Of a stretch of DNA of 35,768 nt, positions 26,669 to 34,486 are shown piece after piece; the first letter of the stretch is position 1, and each line of letters begins with the position of its first letter. The notes beneath the pieces are model-generated. The model was not told the origin of the DNA and searched no databases. It saw only the letters and a list, made by a program, of their open reading frames with translations. Location of the stretch: the NCBI GenBank assembly GCA_003151735.1, contig PLYI01000011.1, forward strand, positions 1 through 35,768. The letters are read 5' to 3'. The DNA is from Candidatus Bathyarchaeota archaeon (GTDB taxonomy: Archaea; Thermoproteota; Bathyarchaeia; Bathyarchaeales; Bathycorpusculaceae). Position numbers and translations under genes: made by a program.

Positions 26669-27725
26669 AGGCGATCTCAGTCTTCACAAAACAATGATAA
26701 ATCAAAGCAACACCGATTAGTTGGAAATAAAACAAATGAAGTGGGTACATTGTACAAGCAATTAATCCGTAACCAATGACCATTGAAAACAAAACGGGCC
26801 CTTTAAATGATTTATAGAGCATCACTCCGTATAGGAAAAGTATAGAAACTAGACCTATGTAACCCTGTTCAAAAAGGACTTGAAGATAATCATTATGCAT
26901 CCACGTGAACACACCATCACCGACCTTGTGAGCTTGAATAGCTTGTGAGTAAACCCAATAAGTTCCTGGGCCAGCACCAATAATGTGATTGATATGGTCT
27001 TTCCAAAATCCCATCATTGTTTTCCAGTTTCCAAAACGACCAAAGTTCGCGGCAAATTTCATTCCAAAAAAATGATGAAAAGGAACTGCCAAAGAAGCTA
27101 GTCCTATAAAAATAATTAAAAACGATTTGTAATCTTTTTGTTTTAAGAAAATAATTAATTGCATAAGAACAAATACACAGATTGCAGTGTTTGATTTCGT
27201 GAGCAAAACAGCAATCAAAATAAAGGCCATGATTAATAAGTCTAATGTTTTATATTTTATTACAACCCCAACCACCGGAGACATTAAGGCTATAAAACAA
27301 GCATCAAGCGAAGCATTCGTCATAACCCACCAGGCCTGCAAAAACCCCCAAAGATCACCAATGTGAGGCAAGGCTCTAAAGATCATGATAACGGAATCCA
27401 ATATGGCTATAATCATTAAAATAGGGAAAATGAAAGCTAAATACTTACCCTCTAAACAAAGTGCAATGCACGAAAAGAATAAAAGAGTCATAACGCTTGA
27501 AACAACTTCTGATCCAAATTGAGGCAATCCACTTTGGATAAGCCCAAAGATTGCCGTAACTAAAAAACAAAGCCCTACCGAGATGTGATATTTCTTAGAA
27601 AGAAGCCACGATATCACAAGTGAAAGAACAAAAAGGCCTGCGACCTGCCTATAGGCCCAACCATTTATATCCGGGACTTTAAAAAAGGCCGCAATGAAAA
27701 GTAAAATAACGACTAGATATTTCAA
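26658..27725 (-). CDS. O-antigen ligase/polymerase-like (Wzy_C) membrane protein
   Basis: This 355-residue protein has about ten hydrophobic helices. Between the later helices is a periplasmic loop with NHIIGAGPGTYW followed by WMHNDYLQVLFEQGYIGL, the signature of the Wzy_C family (G-x-G-P-G-T and HN-x-YLQ), which joins O-antigen or other glycans. A phage copy could change the host surface polymer and so block superinfection, as shown for the phage D3 O-polymerase. It is embedded in the late operon, overlapping both neighbours, so it would be made late rather than from a prophage promoter. Confidence 0.8.
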   Translation of the reverse strand: MKYLVVILLFIAAFFKVPDINGWAYRQVAGLFVLSLVISWLLSKKYHISVGLCFLVTAIFGLIQSGLPQFGSEVVSSVMTLLFFSCIALCLEGKYLAFIFPILMIIAILDSVIMIFRALPHIGDLWGFLQAWWVMTNASLDACFIALMSPVVGVVIKYKTLDLLIMAFILIAVLLTKSNTAICVFVLMQLIIFLKQKDYKSFLIIFIGLASLAVPFHHFFGMKFAANFGRFGNWKTMMGFWKDHINHIIGAGPGTYWVYSQAIQAHKVGDGVFTWMHNDYLQVLFEQGYIGLVSILFLYGVMLYKSFKGPVLFSMVIGYGLIACTMYPLHLFYFQLIGVALIYHCFVKTEIACVN

Positions 27726-27961
27726 TAGAATCTCTTCGTTATTGGATCTTCATACATGCCTAAATGCCCAGGTTGTCCAAGCTGCCACATTTCATCGCCT
27801 GAGCATTTGGCAAATCCTAATTTTGTATCAAGAAGTGCTACATGATTGGTTTGCACCCTTTGACCATTTTCAAATTCAGGATGATCATAAGCTTGACCGA
27901 TGAGCACGTCTCTTAAGCGTGCCCATCTTTCAAGTTTTGGCACTCGTCCAATAGAACTCAT
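27722..27961 (-). CDS. Small late protein of unknown function
   Basis: This 79-residue protein (MSSIGRVPKLERWARLRDVL...) has a basic helical start and a Gly/Pro-rich end (MWQLGQPGHLGMYEDP). It is coupled to both neighbours (TAATG and ATGA). It may be a tail accessory or surface-related protein by location. No family recognised. Confidence 0.6.
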   Translation of the reverse strand: MSSIGRVPKLERWARLRDVLIGQAYDHPEFENGQRVQTNHVALLDTKLGFAKCSGDEMWQLGQPGHLGMYEDPITKRFY

Positions 27962-28431
27962 TATGCCTCATAACCATAAGTTATAAATCCATTAGTTGAT
28001 GCTGCAGTTGAATTCATAAAAAGATATTTTCCAGCTGGTATCGGAAAGAATGGTGCATATTCCATAATTGTTCCTAGAACCGCATTGGAGGGTATTGCTA
28101 TGCCAGACCAATTGGCGTCTCCACCGCAATATTTTGGATTAGTAAGACCTGAATAAGCGGCATCTAAACCTATATCATTATCCGCATAACCAAAGTTTAT
28201 GGTCCCAGCAGTAATTGCTGAACATATCGCTTTACACGCTTGTACTGTGTATGTTTTTGCGGCAGTTATTGGATATCCGGCAGAACCATTCGCCTTTCTT
28301 AGTGTGCTTCCAAGCGTTGCGTTATTGTTAGCGCCCACTAAGACAATTAAATTAGACGAGAGATCTGTGAAAACAACCCCGCCAACAGTTAAGGTTGTTA
28401 TAACGCCTAGTGTACCAATTGGTTTTGCCAT
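27961..28431 (-). CDS. Putative virion protein downstream of the tailspike
   Basis: This 156-residue protein starts AKPIGTLGVITTLTVGGVVF; the ATG at 28431 has AGGAG seven bases upstream. It is rich in Ala/Gly/Thr and beta-prone, with Cys residues at CKAICSAI and YCGGDANW. Composition and position after the tailspike-like gene suggest a structural protein, perhaps fibre-related. No family recognised. Confidence 0.55.
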   Translation of the reverse strand: MAKPIGTLGVITTLTVGGVVFTDLSSNLIVLVGANNNATLGSTLRKANGSAGYPITAAKTYTVQACKAICSAITAGTINFGYADNDIGLDAAYSGLTNPKYCGGDANWSGIAIPSNAVLGTIMEYAPFFPIPAGKYLFMNSTAASTNGFITYGYEA

Positions 28432-28432
28432 T

Positions 28433-29137
28433 TTATGTCTCCTGTATTCCAGACACCATACTGCCGGTGCTGTTGTCGATGAAAGTCTTTCCACTCGCTA
28501 AAAATACTTCTTCTACTATGACGCCATTAACGCCCGAATTTAAAGTTATGCTTTGTGTTGTTCTAATTCCACGCAAATATGAATAATCAGAGCCAGAAGC
28601 AAAAGTAATTGACCCAGAAATAATACAACCCCCGCCCGATCCTTCAATAGTAAGTTTGATTGCGATATTTGGATTTTCTGTATAAGTCCCTGGTAAAATT
28701 AAGATATTGTTTCCAGAAACGCAATTTGAAATGGCCCCTGCAATAGTTGAATCGGTCGCAGTCCCGGCCGTGACTTGTGCTGCCGATCCAACAATTCTTG
28801 TATATAATCCGCCCAATACGTTCGCTTGAAATGCGCTTAAGGCAGCTGTTATTTTGCCGGCAATACTCTGGACATTATCCACTGTGAAAATAGCATTACT
28901 AAGAGAGTCGGTTAAGACGAACTTATAGCTGCTTGCGCCTAACCATAAGTTGCAATAACCGCCAGAATCTAAAACAATTGGGTTTGCATTTGGAGTACCA
29001 GCGCCTTGATCCGTATAGGTTGCAAGTGGTGTCGTGGTGCCAGCTGCGTAGGTGTTTAGAAGTCCACCGGCTAATGGAACGCCATTTGCGTCAAAAAATC
29101 TTTGTTTTAATACTGGCCCTAATTCAGCGGTTGCCAT
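28433..29137 (-). CDS. Tailspike-like protein with beta-helix segment
   Basis: This 234-residue protein has an N-terminal head-binding-like domain (about residues 1-95: KQRFFDANGVPLAGGLLNTY, then IVLDSGGYCNLWLG and the closing YKFVLTDS). Then DSTIAGAISNC, NNILILPGTYTENPNI and further short strands look like turns of a right-handed parallel beta-helix. P22-like phages carry the tailspike at this end of the ejection genes. At 234 residues it is much shorter than P22 gp9 (667), so a catalytic depolymerase domain is probably absent or minimal. Coupled to the upstream gene by TAATG. Confidence 0.7.
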   Translation of the reverse strand: MATAELGPVLKQRFFDANGVPLAGGLLNTYAAGTTTPLATYTDQGAGTPNANPIVLDSGGYCNLWLGASSYKFVLTDSLSNAIFTVDNVQSIAGKITAALSAFQANVLGGLYTRIVGSAAQVTAGTATDSTIAGAISNCVSGNNILILPGTYTENPNIAIKLTIEGSGGGCIISGSITFASGSDYSYLRGIRTTQSITLNSGVNGVIVEEVFLASGKTFIDNSTGSMVSGIQET

Positions 29138-31335
29138 TATTTCTCCAATCTATTTTTAAGATGCTTTAAAATATCGTCTAGAGGTTTTGAACCCGGTTCA
29201 AACCTTGATGCGGTGATTAGTAAGTTTTGAGCTTTAGGATCTAGCATAAGTTTTCCCTTATTTGCGTCAATCCATTCTTTATCTTTGTCGTTAACGTGGC
29301 TCTTAAGATTTTGAAACCCATCGGCCGCCCATTTATCAGGCCCCGTTTTTGGTGCTGGTGGAATTTGGCCAGGTTGTTGTTGTGCCATAAATTCCTTTGC
29401 TTTTTGAGGAGCGTTTGGGCCTTGAGTTACCGAGAGAGGTAGAACAACTTCACCAGGCGTCGCCTTTATTAAAGTATCATCGTTTTGAGGTGAATTAAAA
29501 GGCACTTGCGGAGCCCCTGGAATCATGCCACCTTGAGCATAGCCAAACGCTTTTCTCATACTGTCCTGGGCGCTTTGTGCTTTCTGTGGATTAATGGTTG
29601 TTGGATTCGGCGTTACCGTTCCACCATCGCTATAGCCTTTAAGCATCAAAGCTCCTAATTTACCGATAGTAGAAGGAATAGAACTATTTGCAATTGCGTT
29701 TACCGTAGGGCTTCCACGCATATTTAGAAATGCACGTTGAGCTAATGAAACTGGCTGTCTGATAATTTCTCCTGGATCTAATGACTTCATAAACGAAACA
29801 CCTTGAGGCGTTCCAGACGGACCCATTTTTGCCGGAAAACTCTTTGTGATAGTTCTTATATCATTTATTGTTTGTGCTCCATCGCCAAACAAAGCTTTTT
29901 GCACTTCTGGCGGGTATTGATCAACTTGTCTTAGAAATTTTGTAGGATCCATAACATCGTCGCCATTAAATACGGTCTGGCTCGCCTGTTTTATTTCATT
30001 TAATTTAAGAGCTCTTATTTTAGCGAATTGTTCCGGAAAGTTCTCTTTCACGATATTTAATTTATCGATATTGTCTGGAGTAAAAAGCTTCTCGTTCATT
30101 TGTTCTGGTGTTATGTTTGTCACAGCCTCCACAAATGCTCTTGGTGCTTTATTTTTTATACCAAAAATAGGACCAAGTTCTTTTGTGTCTTGATAAAGAT
30201 TTGCCCATCCATTTTTGGCTTGTTGGTATTCTTGAACCATTTGCTTTCCAGCTGCTGCACCGCCTGGTCCTGGATAAGCTTGCTGGGCTTGACTTACAAA
30301 CTGGTCATCTCTGAATTTTTCCAACTTATCTTGCATGTCTGAAAGAACGTCTATTGCGTTTTGATCTCCTGCTCTAATTGCAGAACTAAGCCTATTTCCA
30401 ACCTGTTTTCTAATTTCTTCGATGTCCTTTAAATTTGTGGAATTTACAATTTTATTGGCAACACCTTCTCCATAGTTATCATGCAATGTTTCGCTTAAAT
30501 TACCTTTTGTTGCATTGCCCATATCATCAGCAAGTTTTGCTTGAGATTCAAAATCTGGTACCATTTTAGGAAGCTCTGTATTGAAATTTTCATAAGCCAT
30601 TTGCGCATTATTTAATTTCTCACCAAGCTTGGCAGAAATTCCTTTAACAGCACTGACGCCAGTCTCGTAGTTTGAAGAGTTCGATGCATCTCTTAAAAGG
30701 TTCTCGGTAGCATCAGAGACGGCCTGTCTAACTGGGACAGTTTCAGCCCTTGTCATTGCACCGCCGATAGACGGGCTTTGTTCAAGGCTTGATTCCATAC
30801 CCCTCGTTGTGAAGTCTTTTGACATCATTCCAACAGTTGGGGTTATTCCAAGCCTTTCTGCCGCCTCAAGTACACCTTGTCTTGAAACGTCTTGAATGCC
30901 AGAGCCAACGAAACTTTTTGTGGCAGCTCCCATTAGCCGTCCGCCCATCTCCTGAGCAACACCTTGAGCGGCACCTTTACCGGCAACATTGACAGCATCA
31001 AGAGTACCTGCAACGGTTGGCTTTTGCGTTGCATAGTCAGCGCCTTGATCTTGAAAACCTCTGATTATATTTCTTAAGCCAGCTCCGGCAGCTCCACCCA
31101 TTGCAGCGCCTGGTATCGCTCCGACTCCACCTTCTGGCAAGCCAGCTAATCCACCAATTGCTCCGCCTATCGTTGGCAAGCTCTCAACTGTCGTATTTCC
31201 AAAGCTCTTAACTCTATCCATTAATGATGGCGATGACTTTGCCTCAATTGCTGCATTGATATCGTCCATTGTTGGAGCTGACTTTGCTGCAATCGCCTGA
31301 TTAACATCGTCTAGAGTTGGTGCATTATTTGGCAT
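29137..31335 (-). CDS. Ejection protein, gp16 position
   Basis: This 732-residue protein occupies the gp16 slot of the P22 ejection set. It starts with a short repeat (LDDVNQAIAAKSAPTMDD, then INAAIEAKSS). A Gly/Ala-rich hydrophobic stretch follows (residues about 55-90), then a long Gln/Ala/Asn-rich helical body. Near residue 620 is DDTLIKATPGEVVLPLSV, a motif common in internal virion and tape-measure proteins. Such proteins leave the capsid with DNA and cross the membranes. P22 gp16 has about 609 residues, so this one is longer. Start overlaps the gp20-like stop by 11 bases. Confidence 0.7.
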   Translation of the reverse strand: MPNNAPTLDDVNQAIAAKSAPTMDDINAAIEAKSSPSLMDRVKSFGNTTVESLPTIGGAIGGLAGLPEGGVGAIPGAAMGGAAGAGLRNIIRGFQDQGADYATQKPTVAGTLDAVNVAGKGAAQGVAQEMGGRLMGAATKSFVGSGIQDVSRQGVLEAAERLGITPTVGMMSKDFTTRGMESSLEQSPSIGGAMTRAETVPVRQAVSDATENLLRDASNSSNYETGVSAVKGISAKLGEKLNNAQMAYENFNTELPKMVPDFESQAKLADDMGNATKGNLSETLHDNYGEGVANKIVNSTNLKDIEEIRKQVGNRLSSAIRAGDQNAIDVLSDMQDKLEKFRDDQFVSQAQQAYPGPGGAAAGKQMVQEYQQAKNGWANLYQDTKELGPIFGIKNKAPRAFVEAVTNITPEQMNEKLFTPDNIDKLNIVKENFPEQFAKIRALKLNEIKQASQTVFNGDDVMDPTKFLRQVDQYPPEVQKALFGDGAQTINDIRTITKSFPAKMGPSGTPQGVSFMKSLDPGEIIRQPVSLAQRAFLNMRGSPTVNAIANSSIPSTIGKLGALMLKGYSDGGTVTPNPTTINPQKAQSAQDSMRKAFGYAQGGMIPGAPQVPFNSPQNDDTLIKATPGEVVLPLSVTQGPNAPQKAKEFMAQQQPGQIPPAPKTGPDKWAADGFQNLKSHVNDKDKEWIDANKGKLMLDPKAQNLLITASRFEPGSKPLDDILKHLKNRLEK

Positions 31336-32587
31336 TTGATTGACTCATTTTTGATTTAAGTTGTTTTAATTCATCTAGAGACATTCCTTGAAGTTGTGGA
31401 TGAATATCAGGCACCTTGTTGTCTGGGTTTGAAGCTGTTAAATATTTTGGGTCAATTGTTGTGCTGGAATATTGAGATAAATGATTGCCAAAAGAATCAT
31501 TTACAGGTGACGCTGTATGGCTCTGTAGGTAGTTAATCCAACCGGCTCTTTTCCTTGCTATATTGGCATCTGAATCACCAAATTGGGGCCTAAAGTTATC
31601 TTTAATGCTATCAAAAGCCGCTTGTCTTGCCGTTCCTTCAACTTCTTTTACCGTTGTATTGGCCATACCACTAAATGCTTTTTGACCAGGAGTTTCAAAA
31701 TCACCAACAAAAGGAATATGAGGTACGAATGCTGAGCCAGAAGTTCCATCAATTCCACCAGTCATTGGCCTTGTGTCTTGTGCTGCCTTATCAAAAGCTT
31801 CCAATGAAGGGCCGGCAATTTTGGCAATATTTTGATTGTCTTTAATTTCCTCTAAAGCTTTAGCTCTTAAATCAACAGGCGCTTTCTTCAATACTGCCTG
31901 AGCTGGATCGCTTGAAGGGTCAATTTTTTGTTCACCTGGAGCTCCCGCGGCACCATAAAGTTTAAAACTATCCATGGCCAATTGTTTTTCTTTATTTGTT
32001 TCTTCTTTAGCCTTGATATTAAGGTCACGATCTTTTGCTTCGCTTTCTAATAGTTGAGCATGAGTCATGGTTTGCTGACCTAGCCCTGAAACGAATTCTG
32101 GGTCGTGCTGCTCTGGCCAATTTGCAGAGCCTGCCATTTGGGCTAAGGGAGAATTTCTCATGGCTGTATAGGCCGCCTGTTGTTTGACTGGGTCTTTAAT
32201 AGCCTCAACACCCTGAAGCATTTGAGCCGCTGCAGTTGTTTTTTCCATATTCGCTTTAAGCATAGCATCGGTCATTGAAGCTATTTGACTTTGAACTTGT
32301 GGAACTAAATGGCTATTTCCACCTGCGGCTAAATCTTTAAACATCCCAGCATTATCTCTTGTAACATTTCCCGTATCTGGATCCACTTTTGTATTATTAT
32401 TCATGGCATTTTTCATAGCCTGGCTATCGTTAAAAGACTGCTGGGCTTGTTTGGCTTGAATGCCTTCCAATTGATTTCTATTTGCAAGGCTACTAAAAGC
32501 CATAGCCTTAGACATTGCGTCCATTGGATTTTCAAGAGGTGTAACCCCTTGGCCTAAATTTGAGTACATGCTCGTGTCTATGCCCAT
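31325..32587 (-). CDS. Ejection protein, gp20 position
   Basis: This 420-residue protein lies between the gp7-like and gp16-like genes. It is Gln/Ala/Met/Asn-rich and mostly helical (KAMAFSSLANRNQLEGIQAK), with a C-terminal DELKQLKSKMSQS. P22 gp20 has 471 residues and similar composition. Assignment rests on order (7, 20, 16), size and composition. AGGGGAG precedes the ATG. It is probably delivered into the host periplasm with the DNA. Confidence 0.7.
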   Translation of the reverse strand: MGIDTSMYSNLGQGVTPLENPMDAMSKAMAFSSLANRNQLEGIQAKQAQQSFNDSQAMKNAMNNNTKVDPDTGNVTRDNAGMFKDLAAGGNSHLVPQVQSQIASMTDAMLKANMEKTTAAAQMLQGVEAIKDPVKQQAAYTAMRNSPLAQMAGSANWPEQHDPEFVSGLGQQTMTHAQLLESEAKDRDLNIKAKEETNKEKQLAMDSFKLYGAAGAPGEQKIDPSSDPAQAVLKKAPVDLRAKALEEIKDNQNIAKIAGPSLEAFDKAAQDTRPMTGGIDGTSGSAFVPHIPFVGDFETPGQKAFSGMANTTVKEVEGTARQAAFDSIKDNFRPQFGDSDANIARKRAGWINYLQSHTASPVNDSFGNHLSQYSSTTIDPKYLTASNPDNKVPDIHPQLQGMSLDELKQLKSKMSQSNAK

Positions 32588-32599
32588 TTTAATCTCCCC

Positions 32600-33397
32600 T
32601 TAATCAGTTAATGAGCCAACCATTGATGGCTGTGCTGGAGCAAAAGAAGATCCCATTTCAGACCCGCTAAGTTGCGATGATCCATTTATGTCAGCACCAG
32701 TATAACTTCCAGTATTTCCATATCCAGGTGCCTGTTGTTGTTGTGGAGCAAACTTATTCATCATGTTATAATTCATATAGCCGTTTGCTAAGCTATTTGC
32801 TCCGCCCATCATCGCATTTGAAGAAGCAATTCCAGCAGCCCCAGAAGCATTTGCTGCGCCCATCATATTGTTTCCAGTTTGATTTGCGGCATTCATTCCA
32901 ATTTGTGCCATATTTCCATTTGCGGTGTTACCCATGCCCGCAATTCCAGCATACATATTGTATCTTTGCTGTTGGTTATTTGTGAAATTGGTCAATGCTT
33001 GTTGATAGTCAGAGTTTGCCATCCCTTGACCATAGGCATTGATTCCTTCCATGGTTCCTGCCGAATTTAACATTCCTCTCGCAGCAGCACTTCGATCCAT
33101 GGCTTGCGTGCCTTGGGCAAGTTGAAATTGATAGCCGGGATCTTGGTGGAAATCATTCATTGTGAACTGACGGGTTAAGTCTGCATTTGGCCCACTAGTA
33201 CCGGCGCCAAGCGCATTGATTGCCGTCGTACCTTGATCTACATAGGCCTGACTATTTACCTTTGCGGAGGCTAAAGCTTTTGCTTGTTCCTGACTAGCTC
33301 TATCGGCCGCTTGGCTCTGAGCATTTGCCGCATTTTGTGCTGAAGAACTAGATAAAGCCCCACCTAATACAGCTGCCCCTGCTATTGCGAAGCCCAT
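32600..33397 (-). CDS. DNA transfer/ejection protein, P22 gp7 type
   Basis: This 265-residue protein begins MGFAIAGAAVLGGALSSSSA, the hydrophobic Gly/Ala/Ser opening typical of gp7-like DNA transfer proteins. A helical coil follows (QAADRASQEQAKALASAK), then QDPGYQFQLAQGTQAMDRS and ARGMLNSAGT, a motif found in many podovirus internal proteins. The C-terminal half is a Met/Asn/Gly/Ala-rich low-complexity region. The ATG at 33397 was chosen because AGGAG lies nine bases upstream and it overlaps the GNAT stop (TAATG). Confidence 0.8.
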   Translation of the reverse strand: MGFAIAGAAVLGGALSSSSAQNAANAQSQAADRASQEQAKALASAKVNSQAYVDQGTTAINALGAGTSGPNADLTRQFTMNDFHQDPGYQFQLAQGTQAMDRSAAARGMLNSAGTMEGINAYGQGMANSDYQQALTNFTNNQQQRYNMYAGIAGMGNTANGNMAQIGMNAANQTGNNMMGAANASGAAGIASSNAMMGGANSLANGYMNYNMMNKFAPQQQQAPGYGNTGSYTGADINGSSQLSGSEMGSSFAPAQPSMVGSLTD

Positions 33398-33861
33398 TAT
33401 TTTAATCTCCTCGACCAAATTGTTTCAGCTTTTTCATAACCCATATCTTCAAATAAATTTCCATATTCAAACCATGGTTTTGCATGATGTGTTACAGTTA
33501 CAACGTCCTCAGCTTTAAGTTGTTCGTCGCACCATTTTAGAAATTCTTTTCCGATACCACGATACGGTTTTCTCACGTATAAAATATCTTGATTGGCCAC
33601 TATTGTGTTTTTGTAATGGAGATGTCTGTCGACTATAAAAAAAGCATAGCCCATTAAAAACGTTTCCTTTAATTCTTCATTTTCAAAAGAACGAATTGTG
33701 AAACATCTTAATTTTCCTAACCCTTGTAACATTTCGTATTTGCTCCATTCCATATCGATTGGAATGTCTTTGTAGTGCCCAACCTCTTCCCAATGTTCAT
33801 TCCTAAGAATGGGTTGAATTTCATCTTTGCAATCATTTAAGGCTTCTAAATTAAATAACAC
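33397..33861 (-). CDS. GNAT-family acetyltransferase
   Basis: This 154-residue protein contains DILYVRKPYRGIGKEFLKW, the acetyl-CoA-binding motif A (R-x-x-G-x-G) of GNAT enzymes, preceded by a strand-rich core (MGYAFFIVDRHLHY). It ends FEDMGYEKAETIWSR, a typical last-strand pattern. A GTG start at 33861 has AGGAG five bases upstream; a longer version lacks this. It sits between the hydroxylase and the ejection proteins and is translationally coupled to both. Phage GNATs in this place are common; targets are mostly unknown. Confidence 0.8.
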   Translation of the reverse strand: MLFNLEALNDCKDEIQPILRNEHWEEVGHYKDIPIDMEWSKYEMLQGLGKLRCFTIRSFENEELKETFLMGYAFFIVDRHLHYKNTIVANQDILYVRKPYRGIGKEFLKWCDEQLKAEDVVTVTHHAKPWFEYGNLFEDMGYEKAETIWSRRLK

Positions 33862-34486
33862 GTTCTCTCCTGTAAGTTGGTGCAACACAATCTATAATCA
33901 TATGCATTCTTGGCTTTTGTGACTGATTTATGGCCCAGTGATTTTCTTTATGATTAAACCAAAAAAACTCTCCTGGCTTCATATAATAAGATTCACACCA
34001 TCCATTGGTATCTTGAACAAAGAATCTATTCCCATCCTCTGATGTTAACACTAAATGGAATCTCTCGAAATGATCGGCATACATTCCATAATCAGAATGT
34101 GGGATAACGGTTCCACCGGGCTTAAGTTTTGCGATAAATACTCTGCCGCATTCAACAGCGCCACAAGCAATAAGACATTCGACGATAAGCGGTTGAACCT
34201 CTTTGATGTTACTTAGGTTTGAATGAATTGTTATATTTAGACTGTCTCGAACGGATTCTATCGTGTTCTCTGGTGCCCATCTAAACATAATAGCCTCAGT
34301 GTCTTGTTGTGGAGATATGGGTCTATCAAGCTTAACTACATAGTCTTGTCGCCAGGTGTTTTCTTTCCAAAGAGATGGTTCCTGTTCAAGTCTATCTATT
34401 AAGGGTTTTATAGATAAAGATTTTTTAACAAGTTTTATCAATGACCCATTAATCATTTGTTCTGACTCTACAAGTTCAAAAGTCAT
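33851..34486 (-). CDS. Aspartyl/asparaginyl beta-hydroxylase-like 2OG-Fe(II) oxygenase
   Basis: This 211-residue protein has the iron-binding facial triad of this family: His130 and Asp132 (IPHSDYG), a distal His183 (ENHWAINQ) and Arg193 (KPRMHMIID) for 2-oxoglutarate. The segment NRFFVQDTNGWCESYYMKPGEFFWF is typical of Asp/Asn hydroxylases. These enzymes hydroxylate Asp/Asn side chains in proteins. The gene starts at the fibre stop (TAATG) and precedes the GNAT gene, so a fibre or ejection protein is a plausible target; this is inference. Confidence 0.8.
   Translation of the reverse strand: MTFELVESEQMINGSLIKLVKKSLSIKPLIDRLEQEPSLWKENTWRQDYVVKLDRPISPQQDTEAIMFRWAPENTIESVRDSLNITIHSNLSNIKEVQPLIVECLIACGAVECGRVFIAKLKPGGTVIPHSDYGMYADHFERFHLVLTSEDGNRFFVQDTNGWCESYYMKPGEFFWFNHKENHWAINQSQKPRMHMIIDCVAPTYRRERVI

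Noticed and set aside
29520..33052. Further single TGATTCC/GGAATCA words near 29520, 30789 and 33046
   Set aside because: They lie inside late coding regions, have no second arm at five-base spacing and fit chance expectation.
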